Positions 23,665-33,640 of a stretch of 64,000 bases of DNA are shown one piece after another; within the stretch, counting starts at the first letter, position 1; every line of letters begins with the position of its first letter. A program made the translations under genes and the position numbers. The DNA is from Paenibacillus glycanilyticus NBRC 16618 (GTDB taxonomy: Bacteria > Bacillota > Bacilli > Paenibacillales > Paenibacillaceae): contig NZ_BILY01000005.1 of the NCBI RefSeq assembly GCF_004000805.1, forward strand, positions 124,001 to 188,000. Reading direction: 5' to 3'. The notes under the pieces were generated by a model. That model was not told where the DNA came from and did no database searches. It worked only from the letters and a program-made list of their open reading frames with translations.

Positions 23665-26103
23665 ATGAAACAGAAAGAATGGAACCAGGAGCAAAACCGT
23701 CTAGATGAAGTGAAGGTTAGGCTTAAAGAAAAGATTGCAGAGCTCGAACCGGAAGTGGATACGCTGTACGGTCAGGCTTCGAATATACGCAGGCACTTCT
23801 GGGAGGAAGTAACCGTCAACACAAGCTCGGATGAGGATTTCGAAGAAACGTTCTTCAGCATCAATCAGCAGGCCGCGCTGTTATCGGAGCGGGAGCGAAC
23901 TCACGAGAAACGGCGCCAGCAATGGAAAAGCCTGAAACGGCTTCAACAGTCTCCCTATTTCGGACGTATTGATTTTAAAGAGGACGGCTTGAATGAGGCA
24001 GAACAGGTCTATATCGGCTTGTCGTCGTTCTTGGCTTCGGACGGAATGAACTTCCTGGTCTACGATTGGCGGACGCCGATCGCCAGCCTTTATTACGATT
24101 ATTCTCCGGGACCGGCTTCCTACGCTACGCCAGGCGGACAGATTAAAGGAAATATGGAGCTTAAACGGCAGTATCAGATTAAAGACGGCGAGCTGCTTAA
24201 TTTCTTCGATGCCAGCGTCACGATAGGCGATTCGATGCTGCAGCAGGTGCTTGGCCAAGGCGCCAATAACCAGATGAAAAGCATCGTGGCGACGATTCAG
24301 AAGGAGCAAAACGCGATTATCCGTAATGATACGAGCCGAATGCTGATCGTGCAGGGAGTCGCCGGAAGCGGGAAAACCTCGGCAGCTCTTCAGCGGGCCG
24401 CGTATTTGCTCTATAAACATAGGGAGCGTCTGACGGCTGACCAGATCGTTCTTTTTTCGCCGAATCCAATGTTCAACAGTTACGTTTCTACCGTTCTTCC
24501 CGAGCTTGGCGAGGAAAACATGCAGCAGACGACCTTCCAGGAATATTTGGACTACTGGCTCGGAGCGGCCATGAAGCTGGAAGATCCGTTCGAGCAAATC
24601 GAATATGTGCTGACGCAGGAGTCGGCGGTCGGATACGAAGCGCGGGTTGACGGTATCCGGTACAAAGCATCCGAAGCTTTCCTGATTGCGCTGCAGAAAT
24701 ACGCGGGATGGTTAAGCAAGGAAGGCATGTTGTTTAAGAGTATACGTTTCCGGGACCGCGAACTGATTACCTCGAAGCAATTATACGAGCAATTTTACGG
24801 TTATGACGCGTCTGTCCGCCTGGCTAACCGGATTATCTTGCTGCAGGAATGGGTATTGAAGGAGCTGCGTAAATTCGCGCGCAACGAGCTGTCCGCGGAA
24901 TGGGTCGATAAAGAGCTTGATTACCTTGATAACGAGCAATACGTGGAGGCTTACAGCGAGATCTTGAAGAAGTTCCAGCGGGACGAAGAGCTGTTTGACG
25001 TGTCCGAGCGTTATGCGAAAGCGCTGGATCGCGCCAACAAGTTTACGAATCAAGGCGAGGATCAAATCTTCGACTTCTCCGAGCAGCAGGAAGACCTGCT
25101 GCGCCAGATGATCGTGAAGGAGCATTTCAAGCCTTTGCGCCGGATGGTGAAGAAAATGAAGTTCGTGGATGTGAACGGTCTTTACGCGCAGCTGTTTGAC
25201 GAAGAGGGATCGGCTTACAGCCGAATGACCGAAGGTACCGATGTGCCTGCTAACTGGCCGGAGATTTGCAGGCAGACGAAGGAGAAGCTGGGCAACCAAG
25301 AGTTGTTTTACGAAGACGCAACCCCTTATCTGTTCTTGAAGGAATTAATTGAAGGCTCCCGGATGAATACGATTGTCCGCCATATCTTCGTGGATGAAGG
25401 CCAGGATTATTCGCCATTCCAGTATGCGTTCCTTAAGAAGCTTTTCCCGAATGCCCGCATGACCGTGCTTGGTGATTTCGGCCAGGCGATCTTTACTCAA
25501 TCTTCCAAGCTGGGCGGAGGAGATTCTCCGCTGCTTAAGCTGTACGGGGAAGAGAACACCACTCTCATTCCGCTCTTGCAAAGCTACCGGTCGACGAAAG
25601 AGATCGTGGAGTTCACGCGGCTGATGCTCCCTGGCGGCGAAGAGATTATTCCGTTCGAGCGTCATGGCAAAAAGCCGTTGATTACAACGGCTGGGAGCCG
25701 CGAAGCGCTGCTTCGCCAGCTTGTTCATGATCTGGAATCGCTCAAGGCGGAAGGGAACCGTTCAATCGCCGTTATCGCGAAGAATGCAGCCGAGAGCAAG
25801 GAAGCTTACGAGGCATTAACCTCAAGCGGAATGGAAGCTATTCGCCTGGTAACGACGGAAACCTTGACCTTCGAGTCCGGAATTATGGTTATCCCGGCTT
25901 ATTTGGCCAAAGGAGTGGAATTCGACGCCGTCGCAATCTACGACGCATCGTTGGAGTCTTATAACCGCGAAAGCGAAAGAAAGCTGTTCTATACGGCATG
26001 TACTCGCGCGATGCATCAGCTCCAGCTCTATATTTGCGGGGAATGGGCGCCATATCTGAATGCCGTGAGCAGAGAGCTGTATGAACTTCAGGCTTTGGAA
26101 TAA
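23665..26103 (+). CDS. helD: HelD-type RNA polymerase-recycling helicase
   Basis: An 812-residue UvrD/Rep-like superfamily 1 ATPase. The N-terminal coiled coil (residues about 1-100) is typical of HelD and inserts into RNA polymerase. Walker A is VQGVAGSGKTSAALQRAAYLL (residues about 230-250); the DEGQDYSPFQ Walker B and the late TRAMHQLQLY region are intact. HelD removes stalled RNA polymerase from nucleic acid, and some homologues (HelR) give rifamycin tolerance. The start ATG 23665 has GAAGGAGTG upstream; the GTG at 23653 is too close to it. A -10-like TATAAT is at 23575-23580. The 3' end overlaps a convergent LysR gene by 16 bases. Confidence 0.9.
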   Translation: MKQKEWNQEQNRLDEVKVRLKEKIAELEPEVDTLYGQASNIRRHFWEEVTVNTSSDEDFEETFFSINQQAALLSERERTHEKRRQQWKSLKRLQQSPYFGRIDFKEDGLNEAEQVYIGLSSFLASDGMNFLVYDWRTPIASLYYDYSPGPASYATPGGQIKGNMELKRQYQIKDGELLNFFDASVTIGDSMLQQVLGQGANNQMKSIVATIQKEQNAIIRNDTSRMLIVQGVAGSGKTSAALQRAAYLLYKHRERLTADQIVLFSPNPMFNSYVSTVLPELGEENMQQTTFQEYLDYWLGAAMKLEDPFEQIEYVLTQESAVGYEARVDGIRYKASEAFLIALQKYAGWLSKEGMLFKSIRFRDRELITSKQLYEQFYGYDASVRLANRIILLQEWVLKELRKFARNELSAEWVDKELDYLDNEQYVEAYSEILKKFQRDEELFDVSERYAKALDRANKFTNQGEDQIFDFSEQQEDLLRQMIVKEHFKPLRRMVKKMKFVDVNGLYAQLFDEEGSAYSRMTEGTDVPANWPEICRQTKEKLGNQELFYEDATPYLFLKELIEGSRMNTIVRHIFVDEGQDYSPFQYAFLKKLFPNARMTVLGDFGQAIFTQSSKLGGGDSPLLKLYGEENTTLIPLLQSYRSTKEIVEFTRLMLPGGEEIIPFERHGKKPLITTAGSREALLRQLVHDLESLKAEGNRSIAVIAKNAAESKEAYEALTSSGMEAIRLVTTETLTFESGIMVIPAYLAKGVEFDAVAIYDASLESYNRESERKLFYTACTRAMHQLQLYICGEWAPYLNAVSRELYELQALE

Positions 26104-26978
26104 GCCTCGAACAGTTCCGAGAAGTACCGGATGGTACAATCCCGAAACGATGCGGCCGCTTGAGTCAGGTACCGTCCCTTGGGCCAATGAAGCGAGATGG
26201 ATCTTTCGCAGTACCCTTCCTTCAAAGGGATGGTGACCACATCGGGTCCGGTTGAACCTCCCCAGGTGATGGCCGGAAGAAAAGCAAGGCCTTGACCAGC
26301 CCGTATGAGACCGCGGACAGTAGCCGGATCGTCGCTTTCGAACTGGATGCGCGGCGTAAATCCGGTAAGCCGACAGAAGGCATCCGTTGTCTCGCGCAGC
26401 GATTTGCCGGGAGGAAGGCTGATGAATCGTTCCTCTTTCAATTCCTCCAGGCTGATCCGGTCGCACCTCGCAAGAGGATGCTCGGAAGGCAGCGCGACGA
26501 CAATCTTCTCCCGCAGCAAAGCGACCGAATGGCAGCCGGGAGGAGGAACGGCGCCGTCTGACAGGCATAAATCAAAGTCAAAAGCGTGTTCGCTTGGCAA
26601 CGCGTGCTGAAGCAAATGGAATTGCGTATCCGGCTTGCTTTTGCGGAATTCGGCAAGGAGACCCGGCAGGAGATGAGAGGAGACGCGTACATCCAGCGTG
26701 ATGTATTCGGAAGGAGATTCAACTAGATCCTGCAGCTCCCGCTTTCCATCCTCCAAAGCTTGAAGCGCGATATCCACCTTGCTCAGAAAATGAATGCCAT
26801 GCTCATTTAGCCGGATTGATTTGTTGGTGCGCTCGAACAGCTTAACTCCCAGCTCCGCTTCGAGGGAAGCGATCATTTTGCTAAGAGCAGGCTGGGAAAT
26901 ATGCAAATGCCGTGCAGCTTGCGTCATATGCTGCAAACGCGCGGTCGTCTGAAAATATTTTAATTGCAGGAGCTCCAT
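26088..26978 (-). CDS. LysR-family transcriptional regulator
   Basis: 296 residues. The N-terminal winged HTH reads LKYFQTTARLQHMTQAARHLHISQPALSKMIASLE in the standard LysR pattern; a periplasmic-binding-like effector domain follows. The start is ATG 26978 (MELLQLKYF) with AAGGTGAG upstream. It is divergent from the carboxylesterase/TauE/isochorismatase genes and most likely regulates them. An AACC-N10-GGTT element lies in the shared 120-bp intergenic region. The effector is unknown. Confidence 0.9.
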   Translation of the reverse strand: MELLQLKYFQTTARLQHMTQAARHLHISQPALSKMIASLEAELGVKLFERTNKSIRLNEHGIHFLSKVDIALQALEDGKRELQDLVESPSEYITLDVRVSSHLLPGLLAEFRKSKPDTQFHLLQHALPSEHAFDFDLCLSDGAVPPPGCHSVALLREKIVVALPSEHPLARCDRISLEELKEERFISLPPGKSLRETTDAFCRLTGFTPRIQFESDDPATVRGLIRAGQGLAFLPAITWGGSTGPDVVTIPLKEGYCERSISLHWPKGRYLTQAAASFRDCTIRYFSELFEAYSKA

Positions 26979-27008
26979 TGGACTCACCTTGTCTTTCTTA
27001 TTTGTTAT

Positions 27009-27026
27009 AACCTGTAGATTATGGTT
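27009..27026. promoter_or_regulatory. Possible LysR-type operator
   Basis: AACC-N10-GGTT with a T-N11-A core lies between the divergent LysR and esterase genes. It is short and imperfect; the position supports it more than the sequence. Confidence 0.3.
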
Positions 27027-27100
27027 GCTATGCCTAAATATATATTAGAGTTCATGGATTCTCAAGACTATAATGGTCACATCACAATACGAATGGGAGA

Positions 27101-28579
27101 ATGGCTCTAGTGATTATTCAAACGTCATCTGGACACGTAAAAGGCGTTCAATTAAACGGATGTTATGTATATAGAGGAATTCCGTATGCGCAAGCTCCGG
27201 TCGGGGAGCTGAGGTTCAAGCCGCCTCAAGCCCCTCCGGCATGGGAGGGAGTTCGGGACTGCCGTTCTTTTGGGCCAATCGCCTATCAGAATGTTGACCC
27301 TAACCGTACTTTCCCGGAGCTTGCGTACTCCGAGGACTGTCTGAATCTGAATGTCTGGACGTCCGGTCCTGCGGAGCAGCTTCGTCCTGTTGTTGTTTAT
27401 ATCCATGGCGGGGGATTTATAGGCGGGAAGGGTGCGGACTGTGACGGCAGCCGTTATGCCGCGGAAGAAGATTTCGTATTCGTCTCGCTGAACTACCGGC
27501 TTGGAGCGCTAGGCTTTCTTGCCTTGGAAGAGATTCTTGGCGAGGAATACGCGTCATCCGGAAATAACGGCATGCTGGACATTATCGCGGCATTGCGCTG
27601 GGTGCAGAACAATATCGCTGCCTTTGGCGGCGATCCCTCCAACGTGACCGTGATGGGGAACTCCGCCGGCGCCAAGTGTACGGCAACCTTGTATACGATG
27701 AAGGCTGGCGAAGGACTGTTCCAGCGGGCGGTAGCCCAGAGCGGGGCAACTCAATCCATAAGAGACAAGAAGACGGCTGCTTTAACAGCAAGCCGACTTC
27801 TTAAGGCATTAGGGTTGAAGCCGGAAGATGCGAGGCAGCTTCTCGAATTGCCCGCAGAGCAGCTCATCCAGGCTCAAATGAAAGTAGGACCGGACACGGC
27901 GGGAAATCTTCATATGTTTGGCCCCGTTGCGGACGGGGTTCTTATTCCAATTGATCCGATCCATTATCTCCAAGAAGCAGAGAAGCTGCCGCCGCTCTTG
28001 ATCGGATCAAACGAAGACGAAGCGGCAATGTTTATCTATTATGATCCGGGCTTACAGAAGCCTGATGCAGACACGTTAAGTAGACTGTTTGGCGAGAATC
28101 AGCAGGAAGTATGGCATTCCTTCTTCCGTCATTCCGAGACGTTACCCGTGGAAAAGGCATGGAGCAAAGCGTTGACCGAGCATTTGTACGCGATTGGCTG
28201 CATGCAGCTCGCGCAGGCGGTTGCGGCTTCGGGTGCTCCGGTATGGATGTACAGGCTAACGTACGGAGGCTGGCTTGGGGCTACTCACGGTTACGAAGGC
28301 AGCTTGATTAACTATGCGGAAAACAAAGCGCGAGTTCTCTCCAATGATGCAAACGATCCTTATTTCATTGCGGATGAAGCCGCAGGTCTAGCTTCCGGCA
28401 TGCGCTCAGCGTGGAACGCGTTCATCCGCTGCGGTGACCCTAACACCCCTGAGCTGCCTGCGTGGCCGGAATATGGTCCTAATCAATCCGTCATGATGCT
28501 TCAACCGGATAGCTTTGTTCAAGAAAACTTAACGCCGCCAATGGGGATTTCCGTGCAGCATCAGGTTTGGAGGACGTAA
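27101..28579 (+). CDS. Type-B carboxylesterase
   Basis: A 492-residue serine esterase of the PnbA/cholinesterase-like family. Visible are the N-terminal VYRGIPYAQAPVGELRFKPP, the oxyanion-hole loop YIHGGGFIGG and the nucleophile elbow VMGNSAGAKC. The catalytic acid is likely in SNEDEAAMF and the His in GATHGYEG. No signal peptide, so cytoplasmic. The ATG at 27101 abuts the GGGAGA site; an in-frame GTG at 27110 has better spacing and may be the true start. It forms a cluster with the TauE-like exporter 4 bases downstream and is likely LysR-controlled. Confidence 0.9.
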   Translation: MALVIIQTSSGHVKGVQLNGCYVYRGIPYAQAPVGELRFKPPQAPPAWEGVRDCRSFGPIAYQNVDPNRTFPELAYSEDCLNLNVWTSGPAEQLRPVVVYIHGGGFIGGKGADCDGSRYAAEEDFVFVSLNYRLGALGFLALEEILGEEYASSGNNGMLDIIAALRWVQNNIAAFGGDPSNVTVMGNSAGAKCTATLYTMKAGEGLFQRAVAQSGATQSIRDKKTAALTASRLLKALGLKPEDARQLLELPAEQLIQAQMKVGPDTAGNLHMFGPVADGVLIPIDPIHYLQEAEKLPPLLIGSNEDEAAMFIYYDPGLQKPDADTLSRLFGENQQEVWHSFFRHSETLPVEKAWSKALTEHLYAIGCMQLAQAVAASGAPVWMYRLTYGGWLGATHGYEGSLINYAENKARVLSNDANDPYFIADEAAGLASGMRSAWNAFIRCGDPNTPELPAWPEYGPNQSVMMLQPDSFVQENLTPPMGISVQHQVWRT

Positions 28580-28582
28580 GAA

Positions 28583-29347
28583 ATGATATTTGTTGAAGTA
28601 ACAGCCGCAATGCTGCTTCTGGGGTTATTGCTTGGATTCGTTGGGGCAGGTGGATCGGGTTTTATTATTGCGATCTTAACGGTTGCATTCGGTTATCCGA
28701 TTCATACGGCGCTTGGCACGGCTCTTGCGGCTATGTTCTTTTCTTCGTTATCCGGGTCTGTCAGCCATTACCGCGAAGGCAATATGATTCTGAAGACCGG
28801 CGCCATCGTTGGCTTGGCAGGCGCGGCAGGCGCCTGGGTCAGCTCGGGCTGGTCTTCCTTTATTCCGGAGGACAAGTTAGGCTGGATGACTTCGGGCATG
28901 CTGTTCAGCTCCGGTCTGGCTCTCTGGTTCAGAATGGTCTATCAGGCTAAGCATGGCGGGAAAAGCTCGTCCGCACAAATGAAAACCAGCGGCATGAAGT
29001 ACTATGCATCTGCTGTCTCAATCGGATTAGTTACAGGGGCATTGTCCGGACTGTTCGGGATTGGCTCAACGCCCTTTATCCAGCTTGGGCTTATGCTCCT
29101 TCTTGGCATGTCCATGCGTTTCGCGGCAGGAACGACAATGCTCGTTATTATGCCCATCGCATTAGCGGGGGGAGCCGGATATTACTCTGTCGGTTATCTG
29201 GACATTCAACTGCTTATCGCCGTTGTGATCGGCACGATGCTTGGCTCTTATACCGGAGCGAAATTCACGAAACGCGTGCCGGCGGTTATGCTCAAAACCT
29301 GCATGGTGCTGACGCCAATGCTTGGTGCTGCGATTTTGCTCCTTTAA
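28583..29347 (+). CDS. TauE/SafE-family sulfite/anion exporter
   Basis: 254 residues, about eight membrane segments with the family's glycine-rich repeats (GLLLGFVGAGGSGFIIAIL, and GALSGLFGIGSTPFIQLGL in the second half). Members export sulfite, sulfoacetate or other organic anions. It starts 4 bases after the esterase stop, so it is co-transcribed, and it may expel an acid product of the esterase or isochorismatase reaction; this is inferred. Confidence 0.88.
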   Translation: MIFVEVTAAMLLLGLLLGFVGAGGSGFIIAILTVAFGYPIHTALGTALAAMFFSSLSGSVSHYREGNMILKTGAIVGLAGAAGAWVSSGWSSFIPEDKLGWMTSGMLFSSGLALWFRMVYQAKHGGKSSSAQMKTSGMKYYASAVSIGLVTGALSGLFGIGSTPFIQLGLMLLLGMSMRFAAGTTMLVIMPIALAGGAGYYSVGYLDIQLLIAVVIGTMLGSYTGAKFTKRVPAVMLKTCMVLTPMLGAAILLL

Positions 29348-29410
29348 AAAGGACTCCGGAAGGGTTGCAGCGAACTCCTTATTATCCTAATGCGATTAAA
29401 GGGGGCTGAA

Positions 29411-29944
29411 ATGCTAGTGAGCAAGGATACTGCGTTAATGGTTATCGATGTTCAGAACGGCATGTTTCTGGAGGAGTATCCCATCCACGAAGAGGAAAGG
29501 CTGTTAAACCGTATTAACCTGCTTCTCGCCAAAGCGCGGGAAAGTCAGATTCCGGTTATCTATGTGCAGCATAACGAGGAACTGGGAACACCGCTGGAGA
29601 CTCATTCACCGGGATGGGAGATTCACTCCGCGGTCGCGCCGGCTTCTCAAGATCTTGTTATTCAGAAATACGTGCCGGATTCTTTCCACGAGACTAATCT
29701 TCAGGAGGAACTGACCACCAGAGGGATTAATAAGCTGGTTCTGTCCGGTCTGCAGACGGATTGTTGCATTGACGCGACATCCCGGCGAGCGGTTGAACTG
29801 GGCTACGACGTGACGGTAGTCAAGGATGCTCACAGCACATGCGGACAAGGCTCCCGCACTGCGGCGCAGATCGTTGACGAGTACAACCAGTCATTTGCCG
29901 AACGAGTAAATCTCATCGAAGCATCTGAGATTGAATTTAATTAA
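29411..29944 (+). CDS. Isochorismatase-family cysteine hydrolase
   Basis: 177 residues with the full triad: Asp in MVIDVQNGMF, Lys in VIQKYVPDSF and the nucleophile cysteine in GLQTDCCIDAT, in contrast to the homologue at 5178 where the cysteine is missing. Probably an amidase or nicotinamidase-like hydrolase; the substrate is unknown. The start ATG 29411 (MLVSKDT) has AAAGGGGG upstream; the ATG at 29390 gives no ribosome site. It is 63 bases after the TauE gene and likely shares its transcript. Confidence 0.88.
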   Translation: MLVSKDTALMVIDVQNGMFLEEYPIHEEERLLNRINLLLAKARESQIPVIYVQHNEELGTPLETHSPGWEIHSAVAPASQDLVIQKYVPDSFHETNLQEELTTRGINKLVLSGLQTDCCIDATSRRAVELGYDVTVVKDAHSTCGQGSRTAAQIVDEYNQSFAERVNLIEASEIEFN

Positions 29945-30024
29945 CTCCATTAATTATAGGTTAAATTTTTAATTAACGAAGTTAATTGTTAATCACACGA
30001 ATAACGAAGGAGTTCGCCTAAGAG

Positions 30025-30990
30025 ATGGGTTATATCGAAGAAGTAACCAAGGACTTATATCATTACCTTCCTCCATTAACGGGCAAGGATGACCTCGATT
30101 CGTTCTGGAGCGCGACGATTGAACAGGCAAAGTCAGTGCCGCTTCAGCCGGAACGGACAGAGATTAATTATTCCAGCAAGCATGTCAAGGTATATGATAT
30201 CGCGTTTAACGGCTTGGATGAGACGAGAATCCGCGGCTGGCTAATTGTCCCCGCCTTTCTGAAGCAAGAAAAATATCCGTGCCTTATCCATTACCATGGC
30301 TTCTCGGGAAGCCGGGGAGAGCCTGCCGGCCATATGCATTGGGTGATGATGGGCATGGCTGTTCTTGCAGTGGACTGCCGGGACCAGGGAGGCCCGACGG
30401 GCAACAGCGTGAGCTATACGCATGGCTTCCTCTCGAATGTCGCCAGCAAAGGCGTACATAACAAATGGGAATATTATTACCGGTATGCTTATATGGACTG
30501 TCTGAAAGCTATCGATTTTGCATGCGCGCAGGCGGATATTGACCCCGACAAATTGATCATCGAAGGCGGAAGCCAAGGCGGGGCTCTCGGCATGGCAGTT
30601 GTTGCGCTGGACAACCGTCCGAAGCTTGCCATGGTGGATGTTCCGAGCAACAGCAATCTGGTAGCCCGCATTGAAGGGAATCACGGGGCGTTTGGCGCGG
30701 TAGCCGAATATTTGAAGCGGCATCCGGAACAAACCGATCTTGTCATGGACAACTTAAGCTATTTCGATACGATGAATCTGGCTCATCGGATTGCTTGCCC
30801 GGTGCTGGCATCGGTTGCGTTGAAGGACGAAACCTGCCCAGCCCAAATGTATTTTGCCACCTACAATCGCATTCAAACGGAGAAAGAGATCGTCATTTAT
30901 CCGTTTAACGGGCATGAAGGCGGAGGCGGCAGGCAGACCGAGGTGAAACTGGCCTATCTAGCCGAGCATTTCAGCGAATGGTTTGAATAG
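30025..30990 (+). CDS. Acetyl xylan esterase / cephalosporin-C deacetylase family
   Basis: A 321-residue member of carbohydrate esterase family 7. Visible are the RGEP-type oxyanion region (HYHGFSGSRGEP), nucleophile Ser in EGGSQGGALG, Asp in ALKDETCP and His in NGHEGGGG. These intracellular enzymes deacetylate short xylo-oligosaccharides and other acetyl esters. AAGGAGTTCG precedes the ATG by about 10 bases. It ends at a strong bidirectional hairpin shared with the convergent chitinase. Confidence 0.9.
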   Translation: MGYIEEVTKDLYHYLPPLTGKDDLDSFWSATIEQAKSVPLQPERTEINYSSKHVKVYDIAFNGLDETRIRGWLIVPAFLKQEKYPCLIHYHGFSGSRGEPAGHMHWVMMGMAVLAVDCRDQGGPTGNSVSYTHGFLSNVASKGVHNKWEYYYRYAYMDCLKAIDFACAQADIDPDKLIIEGGSQGGALGMAVVALDNRPKLAMVDVPSNSNLVARIEGNHGAFGAVAEYLKRHPEQTDLVMDNLSYFDTMNLAHRIACPVLASVALKDETCPAQMYFATYNRIQTEKEIVIYPFNGHEGGGGRQTEVKLAYLAEHFSEWFE

Positions 30991-30999
30991 GGGAAAGCA

Positions 31000-31044
31000 A
31001 AAGGAGCTTATGACCGACGATATCTCGTTGGCATAAGCTCCTTT
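31000..31044. terminator. Bidirectional terminator
   Basis: AAAGGAGCTTATG pairs with CATAAGCTCCTTT over 13 bp with an inner ACG/CGT pairing; T-rich on both strands. It serves the esterase and the chitinase. Confidence 0.9.
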
Positions 31045-31049
31045 ATGGT

Positions 31050-32801
31050 TTATGGCAAAGTTGTGAGATACGGCTTCACGGTTCTGGCCAATAAATAACT
31101 GCTTGATGCATCCCAGTTAATCGACCAGGTCATCGCGCCGCGGAAATCCGGATATTTCGCAACCGGCTTATACGTGCCGCAATCGCTTCCAGTAGCCAGA
31201 CATTTAACCGCATGGTTCACAACCGCGGGAGCGACGTAACCGCCGCCTGCCGCCGATGTCGTAGCCGGTACGCCTATACCTAGCTGCGATGGGGCAACCC
31301 ATTGCAGCGTAAGGTCGGAAAGGGCGGTCAGGAAATCAACGGTGCCTTGGGAATAACATTTGCCGTCACGGCCCAGCATGCAGCCGGAGTTATAGTACTG
31401 AACATTAATGACCGAAGTGATATCCTTCAGGTTGTTATAAAGCTGCATATAAGAGGTATTCGCATTTTGCATGTCAATGGTTTGCGGCGCCATGGTCAGA
31501 ACAAAGCCGGAGCCGACCTTTTGCTGAAGCTGGCGGACCGCGGAGGTGAGATTCGCTACATTCATGCCGTTCTCCAGATCGATGTCGATGCCGTCGAAAC
31601 CAAACTGGGTAATGAGACCGTACATGCTGTCGACAAAGTTAGTTACGTTAGGCGAAGCGCTATTCAAATTAATGTTGCCTTTCTCGCCGCCAACGGACAA
31701 AATGACTTTTTTTCCTTGCGCATGCTTTTGGCTAATATCGTTAATAAGATTGGCGTTGGTATAGCCGCCAAGCGCCGAGGACAAGCCCGAATCCACGCTG
31801 AACGTGACTCCGCCGGGTTTGGCTGAGTCCATTTCGGCAAAGGACACAACGATAATATCGTATTCGCTTGGCACATCGCCAAGCTTTACGTTAGTAGCTC
31901 CATTCACGAAGTTCTGCCAGTAGCCGGTCAAGGTATGCTTAGGCAGGCTGCCGCCGCCCGTATTGGCTGGGCTTGTAGTAACGCTTAACGTGTTGCTTGC
32001 CGCGGATACATTGCCGGCCGCGTCTTTTGCTTTGACCGTAAAGCTATATGCCGTAGAAGCGGTGAGACCCGTAACCGTAGCGGCTGTGCCTGTAACGGAA
32101 AGGGCGAGCGTCGTTCCTCTATAGACATCATAGCCGGTTACGCCAACGTTATCGGTGGCAGCATTCCATGCAAGCGATACGCTGGTTGAAGAGGTTGCCG
32201 TTGAACGCAAGCTGGCAGGGGCCGAAGGGGCCGTCTGGTCGGCCGCCGGGGCTGAGGTTGTGGCACTGACCGCCGTGCTGGCTGCCGAGGCGTTGCCGGC
32301 CGCATCCTTTGCTTTTACGGTATAGGAGTAGGAAGTATTGGCGTTAAGTCCCGTATTGGTAAATGTAAGAGTGCTGCCGTTCGTGCTGCCCGCAAGCGCG
32401 GATCCGCGGTAGACATCGTAGCCGGTTACTCCGACGTTATCGGTGGATGCATTCCAGGCGATCGAAACGCTGGATGAAGTAGTCGAAGTAACCCTGACAT
32501 TGCCCGGTACGGTTGGTGCAGAGGTGTCTCCACCGCCTCCGCCCTGCACAGGGCTCCATAAGGCAGGAACAACAGGCGGTTCCCAACCGGTGAGGGAGGT
32601 GTGGCTCTGAATGCATTTGTAGGTGGTGCCGTTGTATGTAACGGTGTCGTTAACGGCATAGGACACATTCGGAGTCCAGGTACCGCGGTCTGCGGCGGTT
32701 GCCGCCGTTGGAATAAACGTCAGCAGCAGGGAGAGAGCCAAAACTAAGAATAGTAGTCTGCGGGTGAAGGCTTGATGAGGGGAGCTAGCATGTTTCATCA
32801 T
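31050..32801 (-). CDS. Secreted chitinase (CBM5/12, two FnIII domains, GH18)
   Basis: A 583-residue secreted enzyme. A signal peptide (residues 1-36, cleavage near ATAA) is followed by a CBM5/12 chitin-binding module (WTPNVSYAVNDTVTYNGTTYKCIQSHTSLTGW in aromatic pattern), two near-identical FnIII domains (each with WNASTDNVGVTGYDVYRG or WNAATDNVGVTGYDVYRG), and a GH18 catalytic domain. The catalytic motif is FDGIDIDLE, intact with the acid Glu. AGGAGG precedes the start by 5-8 bases (tandem ATGATG). The similar FnIII DNA suggests recent duplication. It degrades chitin outside the cell. Confidence 0.94.
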   Translation of the reverse strand: MMKHASSPHQAFTRRLLFLVLALSLLLTFIPTAATAADRGTWTPNVSYAVNDTVTYNGTTYKCIQSHTSLTGWEPPVVPALWSPVQGGGGGDTSAPTVPGNVRVTSTTSSSVSIAWNASTDNVGVTGYDVYRGSALAGSTNGSTLTFTNTGLNANTSYSYTVKAKDAAGNASAASTAVSATTSAPAADQTAPSAPASLRSTATSSTSVSLAWNAATDNVGVTGYDVYRGTTLALSVTGTAATVTGLTASTAYSFTVKAKDAAGNVSAASNTLSVTTSPANTGGGSLPKHTLTGYWQNFVNGATNVKLGDVPSEYDIIVVSFAEMDSAKPGGVTFSVDSGLSSALGGYTNANLINDISQKHAQGKKVILSVGGEKGNINLNSASPNVTNFVDSMYGLITQFGFDGIDIDLENGMNVANLTSAVRQLQQKVGSGFVLTMAPQTIDMQNANTSYMQLYNNLKDITSVINVQYYNSGCMLGRDGKCYSQGTVDFLTALSDLTLQWVAPSQLGIGVPATTSAAGGGYVAPAVVNHAVKCLATGSDCGTYKPVAKYPDFRGAMTWSINWDASSSYLLARTVKPYLTTLP

Positions 32802-33069
32802 GAATTCCTCCTATTCAAACTGAACTATCTTGCAGGACTATTATGAAATGGCAAAAGGTTTCTCTCAAGGAGGAAAAATCTGTGATCGCGGGATACAATT
32901 TCATTCGCGGAGTGACGCGATATGCTTACCCCGTATTAGCGTCAGCTCTAATTATTTGACAAGCTGTCTATTATCCGTTAGGTTTGCAACTTTTTTTCTG
33001 CCGAGATGATGCTATACTAATAGGACTGGAACTTGCGATAAATAGATAGTCATGAGGTGTAGTAGGACA

Positions 33070-33636
33070 ATGAACGAGAATGATCTTAGAATAATAAAGA
33101 CGAAGAGGGCTTTGCACGAGGGTTTGCTAGCCTTGCTTAAAAAGCAGACTTTGGAGTCCATCTCCGTCTCCGTGCTGTGCCGCGAAGCCAGCGTGAATCG
33201 GGGGACCTTTTATTTGCATTACAACGATGTAGGCGCATTATTCGACGAGCATCTGAATAGCTTGCTCAAGGATCTGGAGGAGTCTTATTACGAGCCTTAC
33301 CGGCATGTGAGCGAACTCAATCACAGCATGATCGATCCTGGAACCATCCGGATTTTCCACCATGTGAAGAAGTACCAGCCCTTCTATGAAATCGTGTTTG
33401 ACAAAAGATCTTCCATTTCCTACTACTACTCCTTATTCGAGAAGATCAAGGCACTTATCGTTGAAAGTACGGGGCTTAGCGGACAGAGCAATGCGTTTAT
33501 CGTTGCCTATCAGGTAAATGCAATCATGGGACTGCTAATTCAATGGAATGAAGAAGGCTTCAGCCAGACGCCCGAGCATATGAGCGAGCAGTTGAGTTAT
33601 ATTTTCAGAACGCTGTATCAAGCCCCAACCCATTAA
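33070..33636 (+). CDS. TetR-family transcriptional regulator
   Basis: 188 residues. The N-terminal HTH (ALHEGLLALLKKQTLESISVSVLCREASVNRGTFYLHY in pattern) belongs to the TetR branch with a DhaS/YezE-like C-terminal domain. The start is ATG 33070 (MNENDLRI) with GAGGTGTAGTAGGAC upstream. It is transcribed alone and ends at a terminator. No obvious target gene adjoins it; the divergent chitinase is possible, at 268 bases. Confidence 0.87.
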   Translation: MNENDLRIIKTKRALHEGLLALLKKQTLESISVSVLCREASVNRGTFYLHYNDVGALFDEHLNSLLKDLEESYYEPYRHVSELNHSMIDPGTIRIFHHVKKYQPFYEIVFDKRSSISYYYSLFEKIKALIVESTGLSGQSNAFIVAYQVNAIMGLLIQWNEEGFSQTPEHMSEQLSYIFRTLYQAPTH

Positions 33637-33640
33637 AAAG

